From Bacteroidales bacterium (GTDB lineage Bacteria; Bacteroidota; Bacteroidia; Bacteroidales; UBA932): a stretch of DNA of 64,000 nucleotides. Shown piece by piece: positions 16,161 through 26,227 of the stretch. The notes under the pieces were generated by a model. That model saw only the letters and a program-made list of their open reading frames with translations. It had not been told where the DNA came from and ran no database searches. Both the position numbers and the translations under genes were made by a program. Where the stretch lies: assembly GCA_017630155.1 (NCBI GenBank), contig JAGBVU010000024.1:62001-126000 (forward strand), given 5' to 3'. Numbering within the stretch: position 1 is the stretch's first letter; every line of letters starts with the position of its first letter.

Positions 16161-19100
16161 ATGGAGAAAAAACGATTTAATCTTATCAGCAGAATGGTGG
16201 GTCTGGTTGTTTTCATAGTGGCAACCATCACTTATGTGGCGACAATCGAGCCGACCACCAGTTTCTGGGATTGCGGTGAATTTATAGCATCATCATACAA
16301 ACTCGAGGTGGGTCACCCCCCTGGAAACCCTGTATTCCAATTGGTGGCACGACTCTTCACAATGTTTGCATCCCCTGAAAATGCAGCACTTGCAGTCAAC
16401 CTTATGAATGCATTGTGCTCATCATTGACCATATTGTTCCTCTACCTTACCATTATGCATTTGGGAAGGCGTCTGCTTGAGAAAAACAGCAGGGAATACC
16501 TTTCTCTCCCCAATGCTATTGCCCTTTGGGGCTCAGCTGCTGTAGGTGCATTGGCATATTGCTGGTCAGACACATTCTGGTTCTCTGCGGTGGAGGGCGA
16601 GGTATACGCAATGTCATCCCTGCTCACCGCTGTCGTTTTCTGGGCTATGCTCAAGTGGGAGGATGAGGCTGATGAGCCATATGCAAACAGATGGATTGTC
16701 TTCATAGCATACCTTTTGGGTATCTCTATCGGAGTACACCTTCTTAACCTTCTGGCTATACCCGCCATTGCGTTCATATATTATTATAAAAAGTCCAACA
16801 AATTCACCTGGGGAAGAGCAGTGGGTGTTCTTGCCCTTTCGGCAGCTATCCTGGCTGTCATTCTATGGGGCATCATCCCTTATCTCCCAAAAATCGCAGC
16901 ACAGGTGGACCTCCTTTTCGTAAATGGGATGGGACTTCCTTACAACAGCGGTGCAATAGTATTTATACTACTGCTCCTTGCCGGGTGTTTCTGGCTCATC
17001 TACTACTCGTATAAAAAAGGTAAAATCCTTTTGAACACTGTGATACTGAGCATCACAATGATAGTTATCGGTTACTCATCATTTGCAGTGGTAATTATCC
17101 GTTCTTCTGCGAACACCCCTACCAATGAGTACCAGCCTGACAATCCGTTTACACTTGTAAGATATCTCGGTCGTGAACAGTACGGAAGCAACCCTCTCGT
17201 GTATGGTGAGACTTTCGCATCTGTACCTACTTCATATTCGGTACCCAAATATTACACCCCACTTGACGGGAAATATTACAAGACAGATGGCCCTATGGAT
17301 GTAAAATATCCATCTGACTCCAAGATGTTCTTCCCCCGTATGTGGAGCAAATCTCCTGACCACATAGAGTTCTACAAACACTATACTGGGGACGGAAAGG
17401 TACCACAGGGTGGCTCCAATAAAATGCCTACCTTTACAGAGAACCTGGCATTCTTCATCGATTACCAGATAAACTGGATGTATTTCAGGTACTTTTTCTG
17501 GAACTTTGTTGGTCGCCAGAATGATCTTCACAGCCCTGCTCCTGGTGATCCCCTGAAAGGTAACTGGGAATCTGGAATAGGCTTTATCGACGAGGCCCGC
17601 CTGGGCGACCAGTCGGTAGGTCCGGACTACATAGTGGATAGCAAATCCAAGAACCACTACTACTTCCTCCCATTGATATTGGGAATCATAGGTCTGTTCT
17701 TCCAGCTCAAGAGGGACCAACAGAACTGGTGGGTAACAATGCTCCTGTTCCTGTTGACAGGTATCGGTATCGTTGTCTACCTCAACCAGCCACCACTTCA
17801 GGTAAGGGAGAGGGACTACGCCTATGCTGGCTCATTCTATATGTTCTGCGTATGGATTGGTCTAGCTGTAATGGCTATCCACCAATGGCTTGAAGGTGTG
17901 GTAAAAGGGGAAAAACTCCCCAAATGGATCATCCCTGCAGCTGTATCAGCCCTGTCACTTGCTGTCCCTGTCCAGATGGCTTGCCAGAACTGGGATGACC
18001 ACGACAGAAGCGGAAGATATACAGCCCAGAATCTTGCTTACAACTACCTTATGTCGCTTGACCAGAACGGAATAATCGTAACCCACGGAGACAACGACAC
18101 ATTCCCTCTATGGTATATCCAGGAGGTGGAGGGTGTAAGGCTTGATACCCGCATCGTAAACACTTCACTCCTCGGTACTGACTGGTATATCGACCAGATG
18201 AGGAGGAGAATCTACGACTCTGCACCTATAGAATTCTCACTTGACAGAGTGGAATATCTCTATGGCAAGAATGAATTCCCAGATGTAGTGGACAGAGTAA
18301 ACAGACCTATAACTCTCAAAGAGGCCATCACACTTTTCAAAGATCCCCGCGTTAAGATCAACAGATATGGCACCCCAGAGTCTTTCATCGCACAGCATAA
18401 ACTGAGACTCCCTGTCAATATCGAAAATGTCAAAAAGTATGGCATTGTTGCTGAGGAGGATTACGACAAGATAGTGGACACCCTGTACCTTGATATCCCC
18501 GCACACAAAAAGTCAATATCCAAGACCGAGCTTATGATTCTGGATATGCTTTCAAACTACAATTGGGACAGACCCATATATTTTGTATCACAAGGTGGAG
18601 ATTTGGAAGTAGGGATCAAAAATTACCTCCAGTTTGAAGGATTTGCCTACAAGCTTGTCCCTATCAAGAGCACCACAAGAACCGCTGAAATCGGCCAAAT
18701 CGACGCATTGAAGATGTTTGACAAGGTGATGAAGGTTTACGAATGGGATAACCTTGCCGACACCACTATAAATGTGGACTATCAGAACCTCGCCACCTTC
18801 AATGGTGTGATGAATATCAGGGCTATATTCGTACAGACAGCCATTGGACTATTCGAAGATGGATACAAAGAGAAGGCCGTACAGGTGCTTGACCGTATGC
18901 AGGAGGTGATGGTGCCACAGAACTTCCCTCTCAACACCTCAATCCTTTACTCAATCAATGAATATATGGTACTTCAGGCCATTGAGATTTACATAAAATG
19001 CGGTGCCAGGGACAAAGGTATCCAGCTCGCCCAGGACTTCGCAAAAGAGACCCTTGAGGCAGTGGAACTCTTTGCCAAGCCATACGGCCACGGAATAATC

Positions 19101-19238
19101 TCACAGACAGACCTTGAAAACAACTACTCTCTGTACGGATATATGCTTGAGATCCTCTCCGATTGCGGAGCCAACGAAGAGGCCAAAGATTTGGAGATAA
19201 GTTTCAATGAGATAGTGACATCAATGTTGGGCAAATAA
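16161..19238 (+). CDS. DUF2723 polytopic membrane protein (GT-C fold, O-mannosyltransferase-like)
   Basis: 1025 aa. The N-terminal part has about ten membrane segments with the family opening P-T-T-S-F-W-D-C-G-E-F-I-A and the H-P-P-G-N-P loop, features that resemble GT-C glycosyltransferases. A soluble part of about 450 residues follows (I-V-T-H-G-D-N-D-T-F-P-L-W-Y near residue 648). DUF2723 proteins are large, common in Bacteroidetes and suspected to act in protein O-glycosylation or lipid-linked sugar transfer; this is inference from fold. The frame extends 30 bases upstream through the -7 element, so MEKKRF at 16161 is the start. Confidence 0.85.
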   Translation: MEKKRFNLISRMVGLVVFIVATITYVATIEPTTSFWDCGEFIASSYKLEVGHPPGNPVFQLVARLFTMFASPENAALAVNLMNALCSSLTILFLYLTIMHLGRRLLEKNSREYLSLPNAIALWGSAAVGALAYCWSDTFWFSAVEGEVYAMSSLLTAVVFWAMLKWEDEADEPYANRWIVFIAYLLGISIGVHLLNLLAIPAIAFIYYYKKSNKFTWGRAVGVLALSAAILAVILWGIIPYLPKIAAQVDLLFVNGMGLPYNSGAIVFILLLLAGCFWLIYYSYKKGKILLNTVILSITMIVIGYSSFAVVIIRSSANTPTNEYQPDNPFTLVRYLGREQYGSNPLVYGETFASVPTSYSVPKYYTPLDGKYYKTDGPMDVKYPSDSKMFFPRMWSKSPDHIEFYKHYTGDGKVPQGGSNKMPTFTENLAFFIDYQINWMYFRYFFWNFVGRQNDLHSPAPGDPLKGNWESGIGFIDEARLGDQSVGPDYIVDSKSKNHYYFLPLILGIIGLFFQLKRDQQNWWVTMLLFLLTGIGIVVYLNQPPLQVRERDYAYAGSFYMFCVWIGLAVMAIHQWLEGVVKGEKLPKWIIPAAVSALSLAVPVQMACQNWDDHDRSGRYTAQNLAYNYLMSLDQNGIIVTHGDNDTFPLWYIQEVEGVRLDTRIVNTSLLGTDWYIDQMRRRIYDSAPIEFSLDRVEYLYGKNEFPDVVDRVNRPITLKEAITLFKDPRVKINRYGTPESFIAQHKLRLPVNIENVKKYGIVAEEDYDKIVDTLYLDIPAHKKSISKTELMILDMLSNYNWDRPIYFVSQGGDLEVGIKNYLQFEGFAYKLVPIKSTTRTAEIGQIDALKMFDKVMKVYEWDNLADTTINVDYQNLATFNGVMNIRAIFVQTAIGLFEDGYKEKAVQVLDRMQEVMVPQNFPLNTSILYSINEYMVLQAIEIYIKCGARDKGIQLAQDFAKETLEAVELFAKPYGHGIISQTDLENNYSLYGYMLEILSDCGANEEAKDLEISFNEIVTSMLGK

Positions 19239-19265
19239 TCAGATCCTGATATCCGATAAAAACAG

Positions 19266-19304
19266 TAACCCCCTCCATTTCCATTTGGTGGGGGTTATTA
19301 TTTT
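19266..19304 (+). terminator. Terminator of the DUF2723 gene
   Basis: An 8-bp stem TAACCCCC / GGGGGTTA with a partly paired loop (TCCA...TGG) is followed by a T-rich tail. It lies 28 bases after the stop. Confidence 0.8.
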
Positions 19305-19450
19305 CTCTACCATCTAATCCCTCTGCAAAGGGGATAACTTCCCCACTGACATGGCAATATTACAGGGGTTATGACCTCTTTTGCGGATCACATGAGACAC
19401 ATGTCAAAGAGAAGTCATAGTGTCCCATATCGTCGCAAAATAACAATAAA

Positions 19451-19478
19451 AAAGGCCGCCACTTAGAGTGACAGCCTT
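19451..19478 (-). terminator. Terminator of secDF
   Basis: On the minus strand an 11-bp stem (AAGGCTGTCAC / GTGGCGGCCTT, with G-U pairs) is followed by a T-run. It begins 26 bases after the secDF stop. The bases 19305-19440 between this and the preceding terminator show nothing beyond a weak imperfect inverted repeat. Confidence 0.8.
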
Positions 19479-19503
19479 CTTTACTTATTGTGTCTACGTC
19501 AGA

Positions 19504-22500
19504 CTATTTCTTAATCTCTTTTTTAGCTTTTCTAAGTGTCAAGTCATACATTAGAGGGGTACCGATGAACACTGAAGAGTATGTACCGAATACGATACCT
19601 ACGATAAGTGCCATAGCAAAACCTCTGATCACTTCACCACCGAACAATGCAATAGCGATAAGGGTAACCAATGTAGAAAGTGAGGTGTTCACAGTTCTTG
19701 AAAGGGTGCTGTTAAGAGCCTCATTTACGTTCTGACCAAGGTCACGTTTAGGATAAAGCATGTTGTTCTCACGGATACGGTCGAAGATAACCACGTTATC
19801 GTTGATAGAGTAACCGATGATGGTAAGGATAGCTGCGATAAATGTCTGGTCCACGTCAAGGGTGAAAGGAAGTACACCGGTGAACAATGAGAAGAAACCG
19901 ATAGCGATGATAGCGTCGTGAGCCAAAGCTACTACACCACCAAGACCGTAAGTCCAGTTTCTGAATCGAGCTGCGATATACACGAAGATAGCGAACAGCG
20001 CGATGATAACTGCGATAACAGCGTTTCTCTTGATGTCGTTTGCAATAGTAGGACCAACTTTATCTGAGCTGATGATACCGTTAGGGTTCTCCACTGTAGA
20101 TGTGAAATCTTCAAATGAAAGAGGGGTAGCAAAGTAACCCTTCAATGCATTGTAAAGTTTGGTATCTACCAATACATCTGTCTCTGATGAGTTATCCTCA
20201 ATCATGTATTTGGTAGTAATCTTCATCTGGCTCTCACCACCGAACTGTTTAACCTCAACAGACTCACCAAATTCAGCAGTTGTAGCAGATCTTACATCCT
20301 CAGCAGAAACAGGAGCATCAAATCTTACAACATATGTTCTACCACCTGTAAAGTCCACACCATAAGAGAAACCTTTGATAAAGATGGAACCAAGGCAAAC
20401 AACTACACATACGATAGAGAAAATGTAAGACCATTTGCGCATGCCCAAGAAATCAAATTTGGTATTCTTAAGGAAGTTGCGGGTAGCTTTATTGTCAAAT
20501 GAGATATTCTGGTTCTTGTTGAGTCTTGCTTCAAAGATGATACGGGTGATGTAGATAGATGTCAACAATGAAGTGATAATACCTATTACAAGAGTAGTGG
20601 CAAAACCTTGAACTGGACCAGAGCCGAATGCCATAAGGACAAGACCGGTGATAATGGTTGTCAAGTTACCGTCGATAATTGCAGAATATGCGTTGCTGTA
20701 ACCGTCTGCGATAGCAAGGCGGAGAGCTTTACCTGCACGGAGCTCCTCTTTAACACGCTCGTAGATAATAACGTTTGCGTCAACAGCCATACCCATTGTC
20801 AATACGATACCGGCCATACCAGGAAGGGTAAGAACTGCACCAAATGAAGCCAATGTACCAAGAAGGAAAATAACGTTGCAGATCAATGCCAAGTTTGCAA
20901 CAAGACCTGCACCGCTGTAGAATACTGCGATGTAAACAAGTACAAGAACAAACGCTACAAGGATAGAAAGGATACCTGCTTTAATAGACTCGCTACCAAG
21001 AGATGGACCTACAACTTGCTCCTGTACGATTGATGCAGGAGCAGGAAGTTTACCTGATTTCAATACGTTTGCCAAGTCTTCTGCCTCTTCAATGGTGAAG
21101 TTACCTGTGATGGCAGAACGGCCGCCAGTGATCTCCTGATTTACTCTTGGATAAGAATAAATAGTACCATCAAGAGCGATAGCAATGCATTTGCCTACAT
21201 TATCAGCAGTAAGACGAGCCCAAACTCTTGCACCCTCTGCATTCATTGCCATGTCAACCTCAGGTGTGCCACCTGTGTTTGCATAAGACATTCTTGCATC
21301 AGCTACTGCACCACCATCAAGAGGTGCTTTGCCGTCACGGGTATTGGCTTTGATTGCGATAAGCTCGAAATATGAATCATTTGCATACTGTGCAGATGGT
21401 TTAACTGTCCACATGAGTTTCAAATCTCTTGGGAACAAAGACTTGATCTGAGGAAGGTTAAGCCATGTATTGATAGCTGCAGTGTCTTTGTAGTGAGCAA
21501 CACCCACCATAGGACCAGGCATTACCTGACCATTGTAGATAGATGGCTGAAGTGCATAGAACAAAGGATTTGTCTTTGCATAGTTTGCTTCATCAACTGA
21601 AAGGCTGTCCTCCTGAGTTGCCTGAGCAAGAAGATCGTCAGAATCGGCAGCAGCATTTTCAACCTCTGCAACATCCTCTGAAAGGTACTCTCTCAACATG
21701 CTGTTTGCCTCCTGCATATACTGGAAGATCTCTGAAGCTTCGTAGGTAGTCCAGAACTCAAGTGATGCAGTTCCCTGGAGCAGTTTTCTTACACGTTCAG
21801 GCTCTTTTACACCTGGAAGCTCCACAAGGATACGGCCACTGTTGCCAAGTTTCTGGATGTTAGGAGAAGCAACTCCGAAACGGTCGATACGGTTTCTCAA
21901 TACGTTGAAAGAGTTTGCGATTGCGCTCTCAGCCTCTTCACGGATAACACTGATTACCTCTTCATTGGTGCTCTCAGGTTTGATTTTCTCACGCATCTCA
22001 TATGTAGCGAAGATGGTAGAAAGTCTCTCACCAGGGGCAACAACATCCCAAGCCTCAGCGAAAAGGGTGATGAAATCTGAACGTGAGTCTCTCTGGTTTT
22101 TCTTAGCCAATGCCAAAGCCTCTGTGAACTGTGCAGATGAATTGTTGTCAGACAAAGCTACAACAAGATCGCTCAACTCCACTTGAAGCATAACGTTCAT
22201 ACCGCCTTTCAAGTCAAGACCAAGATTGATCTCTTTCTCTTTTACCTCTTTGAAAGTGAAGCCCAAGTAAACTTTCTCAGCAGAGATACTGTCGATGTAA
22301 TATCTGCTTTTCTCTTTTCTCAAAGAGTCCAAGTAGAAAGCTTTGTTAAGCTCTGAAACTTTTGAAAATGAAGGCGTTTGCTGAACTGCAATCACTGCAT
22401 CCTCTGCATACTTCTCCGCCTTGTTCTCCTGAAGGTAGGTTACTGCTGTAAACGAAAGCTGATACAAGCAGGCCAACCCAATTAGAATTGCCACTAGTTT

Positions 22501-22521
22501 GATGGCGCCTTTACTTTGCAT
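19504..22521 (-). CDS. secDF: Fused protein translocase subunits SecD and SecF
   Basis: 1005 aa. The protein uses the proton gradient to pull exported chains from SecYEG. The SecD half has the family motif L-G-L-D-L-K-G-G-M at about residues 99-107, a large periplasmic P1 region (~110-530) with a low-complexity acidic insert, and six membrane segments with G-M-A-V-D-A-N-V-I-I-Y-E-R. The SecF half begins near residue 690 (F-D-F-L-G-M-R-K-W) and has G-V-D-F-T-G-G-R and S-I-N-D-N-V-V-I-F-D-R. Fusion of the two is usual in Bacteroidetes. Single gene, with a -7 element at 22564-22571. Confidence 0.97.
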   Translation of the reverse strand: MQSKGAIKLVAILIGLACLYQLSFTAVTYLQENKAEKYAEDAVIAVQQTPSFSKVSELNKAFYLDSLRKEKSRYYIDSISAEKVYLGFTFKEVKEKEINLGLDLKGGMNVMLQVELSDLVVALSDNNSSAQFTEALALAKKNQRDSRSDFITLFAEAWDVVAPGERLSTIFATYEMREKIKPESTNEEVISVIREEAESAIANSFNVLRNRIDRFGVASPNIQKLGNSGRILVELPGVKEPERVRKLLQGTASLEFWTTYEASEIFQYMQEANSMLREYLSEDVAEVENAAADSDDLLAQATQEDSLSVDEANYAKTNPLFYALQPSIYNGQVMPGPMVGVAHYKDTAAINTWLNLPQIKSLFPRDLKLMWTVKPSAQYANDSYFELIAIKANTRDGKAPLDGGAVADARMSYANTGGTPEVDMAMNAEGARVWARLTADNVGKCIAIALDGTIYSYPRVNQEITGGRSAITGNFTIEEAEDLANVLKSGKLPAPASIVQEQVVGPSLGSESIKAGILSILVAFVLVLVYIAVFYSGAGLVANLALICNVIFLLGTLASFGAVLTLPGMAGIVLTMGMAVDANVIIYERVKEELRAGKALRLAIADGYSNAYSAIIDGNLTTIITGLVLMAFGSGPVQGFATTLVIGIITSLLTSIYITRIIFEARLNKNQNISFDNKATRNFLKNTKFDFLGMRKWSYIFSIVCVVVCLGSIFIKGFSYGVDFTGGRTYVVRFDAPVSAEDVRSATTAEFGESVEVKQFGGESQMKITTKYMIEDNSSETDVLVDTKLYNALKGYFATPLSFEDFTSTVENPNGIISSDKVGPTIANDIKRNAVIAVIIALFAIFVYIAARFRNWTYGLGGVVALAHDAIIAIGFFSLFTGVLPFTLDVDQTFIAAILTIIGYSINDNVVIFDRIRENNMLYPKRDLGQNVNEALNSTLSRTVNTSLSTLVTLIAIALFGGEVIRGFAMALIVGIVFGTYSSVFIGTPLMYDLTLRKAKKEIKK

Positions 22522-22563
22522 ATCTGTTTATGTTAAAATTATTTAGTTTTCAAAATAAGGGTA

Positions 22564-22609
22564 CAAAAGTACTATTTTTTTCCAATATATAAAGTATTTA
22601 GTAACTTTG
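22564..22609. promoter_or_regulatory. Divergent -7 elements: secDF (minus) and PD40/SPOR gene (plus)
   Basis: Minus-strand TACTTTTG at 22571-22564 serves secDF (42 bases before its start). Plus-strand TAACTTTG at 22602-22609 serves the gene at 22642 (32 bases). Both match TAnnTTTG exactly. Confidence 0.65.
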
Positions 22610-22641
22610 TTGGGTATTTTTATGATTTTGACGGCAAGGCG

Positions 22642-24507
22642 ATGAGAACTAAGATTTCAAAAATTATAATTTTTCTTACACTTTTATCTGTATCTGAGGG
22701 GGCCCTCTCCCAAGAGAAAAAAGGGATAGATGAGGCTGCAGCCCTCCATCGTGAATACAAATTTGAAGAGGCGATAAAAATTTATAACAATATACTCGCA
22801 GAGACATCCGATTCTGCTCAGAGGCTAAAACTTGAGGAGTGCATCATACAATGTGAAAACGGCATCAGCCTTCTGCAATATGCTGTTACTCCTAATGTTA
22901 TCGTAAAGAAGCAATTCCCCACAGACAAGTTCTACCTCCATATTTCGGGGACAGAGGACAAGGCATGGCTGCCTGCCCCCAATCCTATGATTCCATCCGG
23001 GGCACACCAATATTACAACGCAGTATATTTCCCTGTAGGATCAAAAACTGTATATTACTCAGCACCTGATAATTCCGGTTCCTGGAACATATACCAGATC
23101 ACCCAGATATCAGATACCCTTTGGGCAGAGCCCAAGATTTTGGGAGAAAACATCACATCTTCCGGAGATGAGTTGTTCCCTATGCTGAGCGCAGATGGCA
23201 AGGATCTCTATTTCGCCTCCAACGGGCACTATGGAATGGGTGGTTTTGACCTCTACGTAAGCCATTGGGATGAGGATTCTCAGGATTGGGGGATCCCTGA
23301 AAATCTTGGCTTCCCCTACTCTTCCACCGCAGATGACATTTTCTTCATCAACACCCCCGACGGGCAATTCTCTGTGCTCGCCTCCACCAGGGGCTCTGCA
23401 AATAGCAGCGAGATGACCATCTATGCTCTGGAATATACACCTACCCCTATAAAGAGGGAGATGACTGATATTGCTGAAATACAGAAAATTGCAAAGCTAA
23501 ACAGTTCTATTCTGACCCTTGAAAAGAGGGAGGAGGTCAAAGAGGTAAAAAACGAGGAAGAGGGGATGAGCGAATATGCACAGCTAGTGGCAAATATGAG
23601 GAGTCTGAGGAGAGAGATGGAGGAGAACATCTCACAGCAGGATGAAAACAGACTTCTGTATGAGAGGGTAACCAATGAGGATGACAGGGAGTACATCAAA
23701 AAGGTGATAACAGACCTTGAGACAAAGGCAATTGATATCCGCGACAGGTTCAAGAAGGCCACAGCACTAGTGCAGGCGGCTGAGATGGAGTTCCTGTCAA
23801 AAGGGATCATCCCCCAGTTGGGGCTTCAGGAGGAGGAGACTCCAAAAGAGAAACCTGCAGAAAAGGGTCTTGCATACGAGTTTGCCAACCACACCTATCG
23901 TGAGGCTGTGGAGATGAACATCGAGGTACCAATACCAGAATTTGACTACTCATTCAAAATATTGGATGAAGCTCAGTTTGCAGAGGACAACACCCTACCG
24001 GACAGACTGGTATACCAGATCCAACTGATGGTAGTATCCAACAAAGCATCCAAGAAAGCGCTGAAAGGGCTCAGTCCTATATTCGAGTTGAAACAGCCTT
24101 CCGGCAAATACCTCTACACAGTTGGTTTGTGGGGCACACACGCAGAGGCCCTCAAATATTTGAATCAGGTGAGGAAGAGGGGCTTCCCCAAAGCATACAT
24201 CGTAGCATTCAATAAGGGCAAGTCTATCTCTGTAAAGAATGCGAGAATTATGGAGAGGGACAAGGGTGCACAACAAGGAGATCTCTCCTATCAGGTTCTC
24301 CTCGAGGGGTACCCTGAAGGGATCCCATCAGGAATTCTGACCGCCATCAGAGGGGCCTGCGACAAGGATCTGGCCAAATCTATAGTAAATGGACAGACCA
24401 TCTACATGGTAGGACCTTTCTCAAAGAAAGAGGAGGCGGACAATCTGAAAAACCTGCTGTTCAACCTTGGCGCAGAGGGTATATCAGTTGAATCAATAAA
24501 AAAATAA
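22642..24507 (+). CDS. Secreted PD40-repeat protein with coiled coil and C-terminal SPOR-like repeats
   Basis: 621 aa with an N-terminal signal peptide ending near A-L-S-Q (residue ~24). Residues ~25-70 look TPR-like. Residues ~110-265 carry PD40/WD40-type propeller units (D-E-L-F-P-M-L-S-A-D-G-K-D-L-Y-F-A-S-N-G, then G-G-F-D-L-Y-V-S). Residues ~275-385 are charged coiled coil. The C-terminal ~190 residues contain two SPOR-like units (Y-Q-I-Q-L-M-V-V, then Y-Q-V-L-L-E-G-Y). SPOR domains bind glycan strands lacking stem peptides, so an envelope or division-site role is likely. Propeller-SPOR combinations occur in Bacteroidetes envelope proteins including type IX secretion partners; no such partners are in this window. 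Confidence 0.7.
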   Translation: MRTKISKIIIFLTLLSVSEGALSQEKKGIDEAAALHREYKFEEAIKIYNNILAETSDSAQRLKLEECIIQCENGISLLQYAVTPNVIVKKQFPTDKFYLHISGTEDKAWLPAPNPMIPSGAHQYYNAVYFPVGSKTVYYSAPDNSGSWNIYQITQISDTLWAEPKILGENITSSGDELFPMLSADGKDLYFASNGHYGMGGFDLYVSHWDEDSQDWGIPENLGFPYSSTADDIFFINTPDGQFSVLASTRGSANSSEMTIYALEYTPTPIKREMTDIAEIQKIAKLNSSILTLEKREEVKEVKNEEEGMSEYAQLVANMRSLRREMEENISQQDENRLLYERVTNEDDREYIKKVITDLETKAIDIRDRFKKATALVQAAEMEFLSKGIIPQLGLQEEETPKEKPAEKGLAYEFANHTYREAVEMNIEVPIPEFDYSFKILDEAQFAEDNTLPDRLVYQIQLMVVSNKASKKALKGLSPIFELKQPSGKYLYTVGLWGTHAEALKYLNQVRKRGFPKAYIVAFNKGKSISVKNARIMERDKGAQQGDLSYQVLLEGYPEGIPSGILTAIRGACDKDLAKSIVNGQTIYMVGPFSKKEEADNLKNLLFNLGAEGISVESIKK

Positions 24508-24516
24508 ACAACAGAT

Positions 24517-24984
24517 ATGGGACTGATAATATTTTTACTTCTATTGGGTGACATTCTGGTACTTGCGGAACTCCTTTTTATCCCTGGCACCATCTTCACA
24601 GGCCTTCTGGGACTTGGATCCATTGTCGGGTCCTGCTACCTCGCTTATAACAACATTAGCCCTACAGTCAGCATAATAATTTTTGTGGTCAACATTGTGG
24701 TGCTTGTCATCGCCACCATACTTCTACTCAGGGCCAAAACCTGGCGCAAACTCTCTCTGGAGACAAACATTGAGAGCCACATCGATGAGAAACCTGAAGA
24801 GAAAGGGCTTCAAGCAGGACAGGAGGGGATCTCCACCACACGACTTGCCCCTATGGGTAAAGTGGATTTTGACGGCATCTCTATGGAGGTGACATCTGAA
24901 GATGGAATCATTGACCCAAAAACTGCCGTGGTCATCACCAAAATCCAGGATAACAAAATCTACGTTACGAAAGCAAACAACTAA
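24517..24984 (+). CDS. NfeD-like membrane protein
   Basis: 155 aa: three hydrophobic segments (~1-75) and a soluble OB-fold-like C-terminal domain (~100-155, G-K-V-D-F-D-G then [14 protein letters not shown]). This is the short NfeD form that pairs with flotillin-like proteins; the gene lies 14 bases before floA and 9 bases after the PD40/SPOR gene. It probably assists FloA in membrane microdomains. The assignment rests on architecture and neighbourhood. Confidence 0.88.
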   Translation: MGLIIFLLLLGDILVLAELLFIPGTIFTGLLGLGSIVGSCYLAYNNISPTVSIIIFVVNIVVLVIATILLLRAKTWRKLSLETNIESHIDEKPEEKGLQAGQEGISTTRLAPMGKVDFDGISMEVTSEDGIIDPKTAVVITKIQDNKIYVTKANN

Positions 24985-24998
24985 ATAAATCTATAAAT

Positions 24999-25952
24999 AT
25001 GGAATTGACCGGTATAATAATCTGGGCAGCGATATCATTGGTCGCTCTCATCATATTGCTATGGTTTTTCCCTGTAGCACTATGGTTCCAGGCGCTCATT
25101 TCGGGTGTTAGAATTTCATTGCTTCAGCTTATCCTTATGCGCTGGAGAAAAGTCCCTCCGGGAACCATCGTTATGGCGATGATTACAGGTACCAAAGCTG
25201 GTATCAAACTCGATGCAAATGCCCTCGAAGCTCACTACCTTGCCAAGGGTAATGTCCCCAATGTGGTTAACGCACTTATCTCTGCAGACAAGGCAAATAT
25301 CGCCCTTGATTTCAAGATGGCAGCAGCCATTGACCTGGCTGGACGTGATGTATTTGAAGCTGTGCAAATGTCTGTAAACCCTAAAGTGATTAACACCCCA
25401 CCTGTGACAGCTGTAGCTAAGGATGGTATCCAGCTAATCGCGAAAGCCCGCGTCACAGTAAGGGCAAATATCAAACAGCTTGTCGGTGGTGCAGGTGAAG
25501 ATACTGTTCTCGCCCGCGTAGGTGAAGGTATTGTATCAAGTATCGGTTCTGCCGAATCCCACAAACAGGTTCTTGAAAACCCCGACTCCATCTCTAAAGT
25601 GGTACTTCAGAAAGGTCTTGATGCTGGTACAGCATTTGAGATCCTCTCTATCGACATCGCCGACATCGATATCGGAAAGAACATCGGCGCAGTGCTTCAG
25701 ATCGACCAGGCAAATGCCGACAAGAACATCGCACAAGCACGTGCTGAGGAGAAAAGGGCAATGGCTGTCGCACTTGAACAGGAGATGAAAGCCAAAGCAC
25801 AAGAGGCCCGTGCAAAGGTTATCGAGGCTGAAAAGGAGATTCCCCTTGCCATGGCAGACGCCTTCCGCAGTGGCAACCTCGGCATCATGGACTACTACAA
25901 AATCAAAAACATCCAGGCCGACACCGACATGCGGGAAAATATTGCGAAATAA
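24999..25952 (+). CDS. floA: Flotillin-like protein FloA
   Basis: 317 aa. A short N-terminal membrane stretch (~5-50) is followed by the SPFH/flotillin domain: [12 protein letters not shown], then [21 protein letters not shown], then an alanine/glutamate-rich coiled coil (~230-285). Length and sequence match the YqfA/FloA family, which scaffolds membrane microdomains and tunes fluidity. Last gene of the PD40/SPOR-nfeD-floA unit; a terminator follows at 25993. Confidence 0.95.
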   Translation: MELTGIIIWAAISLVALIILLWFFPVALWFQALISGVRISLLQLILMRWRKVPPGTIVMAMITGTKAGIKLDANALEAHYLAKGNVPNVVNALISADKANIALDFKMAAAIDLAGRDVFEAVQMSVNPKVINTPPVTAVAKDGIQLIAKARVTVRANIKQLVGGAGEDTVLARVGEGIVSSIGSAESHKQVLENPDSISKVVLQKGLDAGTAFEILSIDIADIDIGKNIGAVLQIDQANADKNIAQARAEEKRAMAVALEQEMKAKAQEARAKVIEAEKEIPLAMADAFRSGNLGIMDYYKIKNIQADTDMRENIAK

Positions 25953-25992
25953 TAAGCAATCATCCCGGCCTAACCGGGGGACTACCATACAC

Positions 25993-26017
25993 AAAAGGCA
26001 CCTTATGGGTGCCTTTT
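25993..26017 (+). terminator. Terminator behind floA
   Basis: A perfect 10-bp stem, AAAAGGCACC / GGTGCCTTTT, with a 5-base loop; the 3' arm supplies the T-tract. It is 40 bases after the floA stop. Confidence 0.85.
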
Positions 26018-26034
26018 ATAATATATCATTTACA

Positions 26035-26170
26035 TTCGGGGGCAAAACTGGCTCCTCTGCCCCGAAATGGCTACAATTAACTCGTTTCGGGGGCAAATAT
26101 GCCCTTTCTGCCTCCGAATAACACACATTGATAACAATTGGGGAAAAAATCATCCATTCTACCCCCGAAA
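26035..26170. repeat. Cluster of TTCGGGGGCA-type palindromic units
   Basis: Unit 1 (26035-26067) is a hairpin of TTCGGGGGCA and TGCCCCGAAA. Unit 2 (26085-26118) pairs TTTCGGGGGCA with TGCCTCCGAA. A third, inverted arm, ACCCCCGAAA, is at 26161-26170, with a GGGG block near 26140. Spacing and orientation are irregular, so this is neither a CRISPR nor a simple tandem array. It resembles REP-type elements. Confidence 0.65.
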
Positions 26171-26185
26171 TTGCTTAATATGTAT

Positions 26186-26225
26186 AAAAAAAGAGGCTCA
26201 ATCATATCGATTAAGCCTCTTTTTT
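26186..26225 (-). terminator. Terminator of tRNA-Pro
   Basis: GAGGCT / AGCCTC with AATC / GATT inside form an interrupted stem flanked by A6-7 and T7, so the minus-strand transcript ends in a T-run three bases after the tRNA. Confidence 0.85.
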
Positions 26226-26227
26226 CG

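Noticed and set aside
19305-19440. Regulatory RNA between the two terminators behind DUF2723 and secDF
   Set aside because: Only a weak imperfect inverted repeat (TGACCTCTTTTG / CAAAGAGAAGTCA); no promoter box.
22642-24507. Firm assignment to the type IX secretion system
   Set aside because: The domain set is similar to envelope proteins linked with that system, but no por/gld/sov genes or C-terminal sorting domains are in the window.
26035-26170. CRISPR array
   Set aside because: The repeated arms are short, palindromic, unevenly spaced and in both directions; there are no cas genes.
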